Below the pieces are notes generated by a model, which saw only the letters and a list, made by a program, of their open reading frames with translations, made no database searches and had not been told where the DNA came from. Positions 19,801 to 29,700 of a DNA stretch of 32,500 nucleotides are shown here, in pieces. Source of the stretch: Symbiodinium natans (taxonomy: Eukaryota > Sar > Dinophyceae > Suessiales > Symbiodiniaceae); the NCBI GenBank assembly GCA_905221605.1, contig CAJNDS010001968.1, positions 584,093 through 616,592 on the forward strand, given 5' to 3'. A program made the position numbers and the translations under genes. Numbering within the stretch: the first letter of the stretch is position 1; each line of letters starts with the position of its first letter.

Positions 19801-22800
19801 TATTGAAGTACTATCTGCAAAGTCAAATGAAACACCTTATGTTTACATATTCATGAAACAATTTTTTTTCAAGTATTCATTCTATGCGAATCCAACTACT
19901 AGAGGAATTCTTAAGCAAATAGCCCAATTTGACTCAAGTGAATACTATTTAAAGGACCATACTTAACCAAATACGAAATAAACACTTGCGGAAATGGAAA
20001 CGGTTCTACCTACATAACAATGAGACAAAGATTGCTGAAGTATTCACTAAAGACCACTTATATACAATGTCTGAAAAGCACAATTTGCATGAGCAAGCTT
20101 AAAAATGCACAATAATGGAAATAGAAGCGGTTCTACTTACATAACGATGAAGAAAAGATGTCTGAAGTATTCAATAAAGACCACATATATACTATGCCTG
20201 AAAAACGCAACTTGCACAATCAGGCTTAAAACATGCACAAGATCCTAGAAAAGTACTTAGTGAAGGCCATACACAAGCAAATTCACAAATACATAAAAAC
20301 ATCCAAAAGCGCAAGCTTTTCAGGAGAATCTCTGGTAAAGTTTGGGTTTTCGGGTTTTGGGGTATTCCTGGACGAGTAGGAGTCACTTTTTAAGCAAACA
20401 CTTCTAAGCAATAAATAAATGCTTTTTCTCAAGACAAGTATTGCAAATGCTGCTTCTAGATAATTAATCGCATTTACCAGGCAAATATTATCCATGCGAA
20501 TTGACCTACCAGAGCACCAAGTAATGGCTGAATAAGGTCTGCTACACTTGAGTACAACCAAAAGATGCACTAAACACTAGCGGCTCTACTTACATAATAA
20601 CGAAACAAATAGTTCTGAAGCACTAGAAAGACCACTTGTATACTATTTCTGAAAAGCACAATTAGCATAAGCACACTTTAAAATGCGTAGTTGTTGCCTC
20701 GTGACCGTCAAGGCGAACCAAAAAGCCAAAATACCAAAACCAAAAAACCAAAAATACTAAAACCAAAAAAAACCCAAAAAAAAAAAAAAAAAACCCAAAA
20801 AAAACAAAAAATCCAAAAAAAAATTCTCCGGGACTCTTGGAGAAGCCCATAGGGATTTCCTGAGAGTCCCGGAAAATTGTTTTTTTGTGTTTTTTTTTTT
20901 TTTTTGTTGTTTTTTTGGTTTGGTTTTTTTGGTTTTTTTGGTTTTGGTGTTTTTGGGTTTTTCTACTGTCCCGTGTATGCGATTTTAGTTGTATTTTAGT
21001 CTACGCCTTAGGAAATACGCTATATTGCACACCGAGTTTGCTTGCAGTGCAGCTGGGTGACTTGAGACAAGGCGAAAAAGGGTAGGTCACTGGGGGGGGG
21101 GGGGGTACCATATATATATATATATATATTTATTTGTTTATTTACTTATAGTTATACATATATATATATATGCATATATACATATATATATATAATTATT
21201 TATGTATTTATTTATTTACATATATATGTATTTATTTATTTATTTATTAATTATTTATATTTATATAGGGATTATGTAGGGTGTATATATGTTTAGGGGT
21301 TATTGAGGGGCTACTTAGGTATAGAGGGGCTATATACGGTGTATGTCTGGGGTTTTTGTTGTGGGTCATTTGGGGGAAGAAGGTTAAGGGTCCCTTCTGG
21401 AGGTACCTCCTTATACCCCTTGGTTTAGCATTCTTGTTTATAGGGTTTAGGGTTTCGGGCGCTGGGGGTGGAGTTTGAGGGCTTAGCCGGCCATCAGCAC
21501 CCGCAACAATCAAGGTACATTCCTGTGAGTTTTGGGGTTGGGGGTTTAGGGTTCAGGGTTCAGCAGTACCATGCCTCCCAGGCACTGCCAAAGAAGATCC
21601 GCAACCACCGTGAAGCCGCCCCAAGCCCGTCTTAGCTTTTTGTAGCTGTCCAAGCCTCAGACCTGAAGCACCCCTAGACCGTAAACCCGAAGCCCTAAAC
21701 CCTAAACCCTAAACCCCAATCCCTAAACCCCAAAACCCCCCCAGACCCTAGCATTTAGGCTTTATGGCCCTGCAGCCTCCAAGACCCGGTCATGAAGGAG
21801 ACAACTCAGGCATTTCCCTACAGGGTGGGGCCCCCTTACTATACTAACTGTAGTTAAGGGACTTATAACCTAACTTAGGGTCCTTATAACCCAATTTAGG
21901 GCCCTTATAACTCTACTTATAACTAGGGGGCCCCACCCTGTAGGCCCTTAGTGAGCCCTAAACCCTGAACCTTTCATGAAGGAACATTCCTTAGAGCAAG
22001 CCCGCGTACATTATTTTTCGAAGGTTTTCTGCGAGGAAAAGCTCTGACGCTCAGGTCTTAGGGTGGGCTATGGTTCTACTGGCCCTTCTCTCAGACCTTG
22101 CTGGGTGGGATGAGGGTGTCAGGGGGGGGGTTTCCGGGTTTCGGTTGATGGGGTTCAGGGTTTTAGGGTTTTTGGGTTTTAGTGTTAAGGGTTTAGGGTT
22201 TGGGGTTTAGGGTTTAAGGGTTTAAGGGTTTAGGGCTTTCGGGCTTTAGGGGTTTAAGGGTTTAAGGGTTAAGGGTTTAAGGGTTTAGGGTTTTAGGGCT
22301 TTAGGGCTTTAGTGTTGGGCGCCTCTCGCCTGGCTCTTGTCGGCGTTTTTGTTGGGCACTGTAGGGCTCCAGGGGCATCTTTCAACGGCTTAGGGGCGGG
22401 GTCTTTGGGGGCTTTAGGGGCTAAGGATGGTTGTAGGGTTTAGGGTTTAGGGGTTAGGGTTTAGGAGTTTTTTGCTTGGCTTGGGGAGACAGATGCAGAG
22501 TTTAGGGAGTTTAGGGTTTGGGGTCTGGGGCTTTGAGCTTCAGCAACCCACAAGATCTCCACGTTGTACTACACGTTGTACATTGTTGGTCAGATCTTTG
22601 GGAAGCCCTTGCCTTAACCCCCCCAAGTTTAGGGTTTAGGGGTGAGGGTACATGAAGTCCCCGAAGCTCGAAGCTCTAAATCCCACACTCCCAGAATCAG
22701 CCCTGAACTTAACCGCCAAGCTCTGAAGCTTGACACCCCTCAAGCCTTCCCTAAACCCTAAACCGTAAACCCTTAACCCTAAACCCTAAAGCCTAAGCCC

Positions 22801-24013
22801 TCAACCGTGAGCCCACCATCCTTTGCTTCAGGCGGCCATGATCTACTCGGCGGCAATTTTCACAACAAGCATCACGTTTGGAATAGCAAGAGAGTACCAA
22901 GACGGTTCAGGGGGGCTGAATAGGGCACCGCAAGTGATTGCTACAGGGGCCTGAATTATTGGAATAGGGTTTTGCGTGATAAAACCCTAGGTAGGCCCCT
23001 GGAACATCTTTTATTTTCCCTTATTGGGTTTAAGAGGATCATATTCAGGAATATTTTTTCAGAGGGTTTTACGGGCCATCCTAGTATCCTCTACTCTAAA
23101 GGGACAAGAAGGTGAACATACATTTCTGTTTTTTCTGGCCCCTAGATTGTCAAGGCCTAAGGGCATGACCCTAAAGCCTAAACCCTAGACCCTAAACCCT
23201 AAACCCTAAACCCTAACCCGTAAACCCTAAAACAAGGGGCGCACTTCTCCGATAGCTTGCTGGGGAACAGAGGTGGGGAGGTGCCCATGTTTTGGGCGAC
23301 TAAGGTTTGGGTTTTAGGGTTTAGGGTCTAGGGTTTAGGGATTAGGGTTTAGAGGTCTGGAGGTTCAGAGGTTTAGAGGTTTAGAGGTCTAGAGGTCTAG
23401 GGTTTAGGGGTTTAGCGGGTTTTGTTAGGGTGCAGAGTCTAGGTGTTTAGGGCTGAGGGTGGGAGATGCAGCTACGACGTCATGGGAGAAGGTTCCAATA
23501 TGGGGATGCCTTTGAGCCCTAAACCCTAACCCTGAACTGTAAGAATGTAAATCTTACCTGGGCCGCTCGAGTACCATGTAAGATCAAAGCAATCCCCCTA
23601 AACCCGAAATGTCCTAAACCCACGAAACCTCAAAGAAAAAAAACTGAACCCTAAACCATCTAAACCCCAAACACCCTAAACAGCCCCAAGCCCCCTAAAG
23701 TCTCAATTAAACTACCTGAACCCCAAAAAAAACACCCAAAACCCAAAAACACCTAAAAACCCTAAATGCCCCCCAAACCCTAATGGTCCTCAACATCCTA
23801 AAAGCCCAAAAACCCTCAACACCCTAAACCCCCTAAACCCCCTAAACCCCCTGAACCCCCTAGACCCCCCTAGACGCCCTAAACCCTGTCTGAGGCATGT
23901 TTGGCCAGTCGACGTCGGGCGATGAGATGCAGACGGTTGGCGACTCCATGCAGCTGGGCCCAGGCTTAGACTTTAGGCCTGAGTGTTTAGGGTTTAGGGC
24001 TAGGGTTTAGGGT

Positions 24014-24094
<81 letters not shown>

Positions 24095-24109
24095 GGCAGT
24101 GTTTAGGGC

Positions 24110-24141
<32 letters not shown>

Positions 24142-26682
24142 GGCAGTGTTTAGGGCTGAGGGTTTAGGGTTGAGCGTTGAGGGCTTAGGGTTTAGGGCTT
24201 AGGGTTGAGGTTTAGAGTTTAGGGTTTTGGCCTGAGGGTTTTGGGGCTTATTGCCTTTAGGTGTTAGAGTTTCGGGCTTCGGGTTTTAGACTTGCTAGAG
24301 ATTTGGAGTATTACAGGTTTGGGCTCGGTGCTTTAGAGGTTTAGAGTTTTGGGTTTAGGGCTTGGGAGTTGTAGAGTTTTGGGGTTTAGGCTTAGGGCTT
24401 TGCAGTTTTAGAGTTTGGGTTTAGGGCTTTAGAGTTTGAAGGGGTTTTGAGGTTCAGAGTTTGGGGTTCAGGATTTGGGTCTAGGGCTTAGGTCTTACCA
24501 CCCAAAGCACACATCATAATGACCTACAACACCCTTTACTTGAGTTGCAGGTCGCTCTGAACTAAACAACATCCCAAAACCCAAATTCTAAACCCTAAAC
24601 CCTAAACCCTAAACCCTGAACCCTGAACCCTGAACCCTGAACCCTGAACCCTGAACCCTGAACCCTGAACCCTGAACCCTGAACCCTGAGCTGCACGCGT
24701 GGCCCAGGTTCACCCTGTTCCGGTGCTTCACAGACGGCTGTGTGGCTAGGGACGGCAGGCCCTTAAATGAACTACTCGCGCAAGAGTGGGGCACCTTGTC
24801 CGCATTTTAGGGTTTAGGTTTAGGGTTTAGGGTTTAGGGTTTACGGTTTAGGGTTTAGGGTTTAGGGTTGGTTTGCCCGCCCGAGCCTTTGGGGTTTAGG
24901 GTTTTGGGTCTAGGGTTTAGGGGTTTCAAGGTCTAAGCTTTACCTGCCCTACGGCTCTAAGATCTCATGTGTTTTTCTTTATTATTATTATTATTATTAT
25001 TATTACATATGTATTTTTTTTGGGGGGAGGGGGGCTCAGCGGCCACCGTACCCAAGGCCATGTGGCCACATCTTATGAAGAAACGGGCATGGCGTTCGAA
25101 GTCTCTGCTTAGATCTCCCGGGAAGTAAGAAGTCGCCACTGTGCAAGTTTAGGGTTCAAGGTTCTTCCCTCTAGCTGCAGGCTGCCATGTGTCGACTTGT
25201 CGATTAGGGTTTAGGGATTGGGTTTAGGGTTTCGGGTTTAGAGTTTAGGGTTTAGGCTTTAGGCTTTAGGCTTTAGGCTTTAGGCTTTAGGCTTTATAGG
25301 GTTTAGGCTTTAGGGTTTAGGGTTTAGGGTTCTCATCTTGCTTCTGAGGCCTGATGTGGGTGATTCCTTATGCCGTGGCCTCAGTGCATGTCCTGAATCG
25401 GGGTATGCACGGGCGGAGCCTGTGCGCACTGGTTGAATTGTATAGGGTTTAGGGCTTAGGGTTTAGGGTTTAGGGTTAGGGTTTTTCGGCTTAGGGTTTT
25501 AGATAGAGGGTATTCCAAGGTTTTAGAGGGTGTTAGGGGGTTTAGAGGGTTTTACAGGGTTTTGGAGGGTTTAGAGGGTTTAGAGGGTTTTAGAGGGTGT
25601 TAGAGGGTTTAGAGGGTTTTACAGGGTTTCAGAGGGTGTAGAGGGTTTTAGAGGGTTCAGAGGGTGTTAGAGGCTTCAGAGGGTGTTAGAGGGTTTAGAG
25701 GGTTTTACAGGGTTTTGGAGGGTTTAGAGGGTTCAGAGGTTTAGGGATTAGGGTTTAGAGTTTAGGGTTTCGGGGTTACGGTTCAGAGGGTTTGGGATTT
25801 AGAGGAATCACAGGTTTTGGAGGGTCTCAGGGCCCCCGGAAGGTCCAGAGAGGAGTGAGTTTGGACGAAGTGTCGTCGCGGTAAGGGGCAATTTGGACGT
25901 TCGGGATGTCGTATCTCTAACATCACTCCAAACATGCGTTAGCATCGGAAGCTCCAATCCCTAAACCCCCAAACCCTCAACCCTAATTAAGCCGCAAATC
26001 CGGATGAATGGCTTCAGGGAGTTTTGGGGACAGACGCCTAGATGGCTTTGCCATGTCCAACGTGTCACTCAGGTCTTCATGTACGTGGGCGTCACGTTGG
26101 GACTGCCGCGCACTCAAGCCTGCCCTCCAAAAACCCTGAGCCCTGTAATCCTGAACTTTACACTTTAAACCCGAAGTAAACCTTAAATTGAAAGCCTTGA
26201 GCCCTACCCCTTCAACCCCAGACTCCACGCAAGTTGTGCCCCCCCAATGCTAGAGAGGTCCTGAGAAGGGACGGCACAGAGGGAGTTCTTTATTTCAGAG
26301 GCCCCACACTTCCTAACCCTAAACCCCAACGTTTAAACCGCAAAGCGGAAACCTTATATCCCCAACCCCGAACCCTGATCCCTGCCGAAGAACCCAACGC
26401 CGACTTGTTTGGAGTTTTCAGGCACAAGAAGTAGGTTCTGGGCTCCTCACGCAGGGGTTTCGGGGTTAGGGCTTAGGGATCAAATTTGGCAAAGCCCCGT
26501 TCAGCACCATGTGACAAAAGCCCTTGCGCCTTCCAACCCCTTGAGCCTAAAGCACTGGCACACTTTAGCCCGTTGTAAGGTTTAGGGTTTCGGGTTGTTA
26601 GGGTGCTTAGGGGCTGCAATAGAGGGGCCGGAAGAATTACGAACAGTATTCCCTTAGCGTCCCTTTCTATTTATACTAGAAC

Positions 26683-26729
<47 letters not shown>

Positions 26730-29700
26730 CAAAAACAAACAAAAACATTCTAATTATTCAGACCCCTATAGTAGGCGATTTACGGGGGAGGTGGAGGTTT
26801 GGGCAGCTTTGGGGGTTAGGGCGCAGGGTTGAAAATGGTCGACGCTCCAAAGCCCTAAGCAGTCTGAAACGCACCAGGTGGTGGAGGCCCAAAGGCCCGC
26901 TTCAGACCACGTGACCTCCTCTTCAGTTTAGGGTTTAGGGTTTAGGGTTTAGGGTTTAGGGTTTAGGGTTTAGGGTTTAGGGTTCAGGGTTCAGGGTTTA
27001 GGGTTTAGGGTTTAGGGTTTAGAATATGGCTGTGGACTGTATAGGGTTCAGGGTCCCTCTACCCTAAACCCCAAACCCCTAAACCTTAAACCCAGTTTAG
27101 GACTGCTTTCAGACGTTCCCCCAAGGCACTCGGTGGAGTAGACGCTGCCGGGGTCTCCTCTAAATCCTACGTAAACCCTCCTAAACCCTTCTCCCCAGCC
27201 TTTTCTTTCCAGGTTCAACTTGATCATGGCCATCTTCATTGACAACGTCGGGCTCTCAGCGACTGACCGCTTCGGTTTCAGGGGCTTAGGGTCGGACTTC
27301 GTTTTGTTTTGGAGGGGTTTAGGGTTTAGGGTGTAGGGTTTAGGGTTTAGGGCCATAGATATCCTAACAAGACCCTGAGCGCCTGCTTACGGCCCTGGTC
27401 CCTGAAACCCTACTCGTTGACTTTCAGGGCGACATCTGATGGAGAGAGCACCCTAGAAATGGGCTCAAGGTTTGGGTTTAGGGTGTATCCCCAAATTTGG
27501 TATAGGGCCCTAATCTTGTACATATAGGCTCCTGAATCCCAAATCCCAAGCCCTACTTAGAACTCCAACCCCAAAAAGCCCAACCCCCAAACCCGAAACC
27601 CTAAGCCCTACCTGTACCCCCCAACTACCCTTTCATAGAGGGGACTTCTATACCCTACTGTTTGGTCAACAGGGTAGGTGGGAGGTGCTGGTAAACCCCA
27701 AACCCCAAACCCCAAACCCCTCACCCCCAACCCTAAACCCTAAACCCCAAACCCCAAACCCCAAACCCCACAACGCGCAGACTTTCCGAGGTCATGGCCA
27801 ACCAGATGCAGCGGAAGCTCCAGGAGATATCGAACACCGCGGCAAATGTGGAAGTGGATATCAAGGCGTGCGGGGGTTCAGGGTTTAGGGTTTAGGGATC
27901 TAGGGCTTGTGAAGCCCCCAGCCCCCCTCCCCCTCCCCCCCCCCTCCCCAACTAGTCCGAATTAGGGTTTAGGGGAACCCTAAACCCTAAACCCTAAACC
28001 CTAAACCCTAAAGATTTGTGTATGGGGTTTAGGGGTTAGGCCCCAGGGTTGTTTTGTTTGAAGAGGTTGAGGGGGATGTAGGGCTAGGCTCAGAGTTTGG
28101 GATGTAGGGTTCAGGGTAGGAGTTTAGGGTTTAGGGTTTAGGGTTTAGGGTTTAGGGTTCAGGGTTTAGGGTTTAGGGTTTAGGGTTTAGGGTTTAGGGT
28201 TTAGGGCTGCGAGTTCATGGATGCCTAAGCAGGCCCTGCCAGCCCCGAGTCTACGAGGCCCCTGCACCCGCCTGAAGCCCAGGGACTCTATAAACCCCAG
28301 AAGACCCCAGGTCTCAAACCCGGTACAACTTAGGGTTTTAGGGTTTAGGGTTTAGGGTTTAGGGTTTAGGGTTTAGGGTTTAGGGTTTAGGGTTTAGGGT
28401 TTAGGGTTTAGGGTTTAGGGTTTAGGGTTTAGGGTTTAGGGTTTAGGGTTTAGGGTGCGGGGTTTAGGGTGCGGGGTTTAGGGTTTAGGGTGCAGGGTTT
28501 AGGGTTTAGGGTTTGGTTTTCCCTAAGGCCTTGCCGAAACCCCAAGCTCGTCGTGCCAGGAGCAGCTCTTGAGACTGACCATGCTTAGCAAAACCTTTGG
28601 AGTTTCCAAGGACTGACTGACCAGTGGCTGAGGTTTAGGGTTTAGGGTTTAGGGTTTTGGTGGGGCTTAGGGTTTAGGGTTTAGGGTTTAGCGTTTAGCG
28701 TTTTGGGTTTAGGGTTTAGGGTTTTGGTGGGGTTTAGGGTTTAGGGTTTAGGGTTTAGGGCCAAGTTTAGGTTTTAGGGTTTAGGGTTTAGGGTTTAGAG
28801 TTTAGGGTTTACGGTTTAGGGCTTAGGTTTTAGGTTTTAGGGTTTAGGGTTTAGGGTTTTGGGTTCAGGGTTTAGGGTTTAGGGTCCGGGTTTAGGTTTT
28901 AGGGATTGGGGTTTAGGGTTCTGGGTTTAGGGTTTAGGGTTTGGGGTTTGGGGTTTTCGGGCACGGGGCTTTGGGTTTCGGGTTCGAGTATGAATAGTGA
29001 AGGCTTTAGGGTTTGATTCGGCTTCCGCCGGCCACGGGTTTACATAGGCTTAGTACTAGACTGTAGGGTTTAGGGTTTAGGGTTTAGGGTTAGGGAAAAG
29101 TCCTTCTAGGATACCGGACAACCCTAGCAGTCAGAGATTCCACTCTCCCTTACCTTAGTAGTAGGGTAGGTAAACCTTTAACCATTTTGGGTTCTGATAT
29201 TCCCTTTATAACCCCAAAGGTTAGCCTTCAGTTCCCCTGGGATACTGGACCACTAAGAAGGAGTCCAGGATGTCTTCAGGGTGTCAAGGTCGCGCTCGGT
29301 GTCCTAAGCCCAGTAGGGTTTACGTATATTCCTTGTAGCCCCAAAAGGACACCAAGTATACACACTGACCAATATTCGAAAGGAACCTTATCTACTAACA
29401 GAAATACAAACCTTGCTTCACTTGGTCTTTAGGGGCGCTACGGCTTGACTATCTGCTTCTATGTTTTTGTTTGTCGTTTAAGTAAGTCTTTCTTTGTTGT
29501 ACGGCTTCTGTCTGTTCTTTCCTTACGTTGTCACGTCTTTCTTTGTTCCTCCTTTAGTCATTGTTATTCTTGACATTGATTTTGGTTTTTAATCTTTTTG
29601 TGCTTCCTCTCTCTCTCTCTCTCTGCTCTCCTGCTCTCTCTGCTGTCTCTGCTCTTTCTCTCTCCGACGCTTGGAATGTTGAGTGCCCTGGCCCATGGCC

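Larger units (their letters stand above)
18928..21422. mobile_element. 2.5-kb AT-rich nested element
   Basis: Outer ends (left aaaggagggacgcttata, right complement aaggaggtacctcc) match the ends of the 160-bp element at 11774-11935. Inside it, a second inverted pair (TA)n-G-TAC-poly C-AGYGACCTACCCTTTTTT lies at about 18973-19035 and 21069-21130. The interior is AT-rich, free of telomere-like repeats and contains tandem repeats. No transposase is seen; open frames are below 100 codons. It lies between the S4-S5 linker and S5 exons. Confidence 0.65.

Noticed and set aside
19311-19966. AT-rich open frames of 60-90 codons
   Set aside because: They lie in tandem repeat units and do not repeat the same frame between units.
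24008-24165. CRISPR-like regular repeats
   Set aside because: Units are 7 bases without spacers; a tandem telomere variant array, not CRISPR.
26603-26914. Open frame with a long proline run
   Set aside because: The proline run is the translated poly-C tract of a mobile-element copy.
27048-27356. Minus-strand frame rich in LNPKP and GFRV
   Set aside because: These phrases are translations of CCCTAAA/TTTAGGG arrays; the frame is antisense to the S6 exon.
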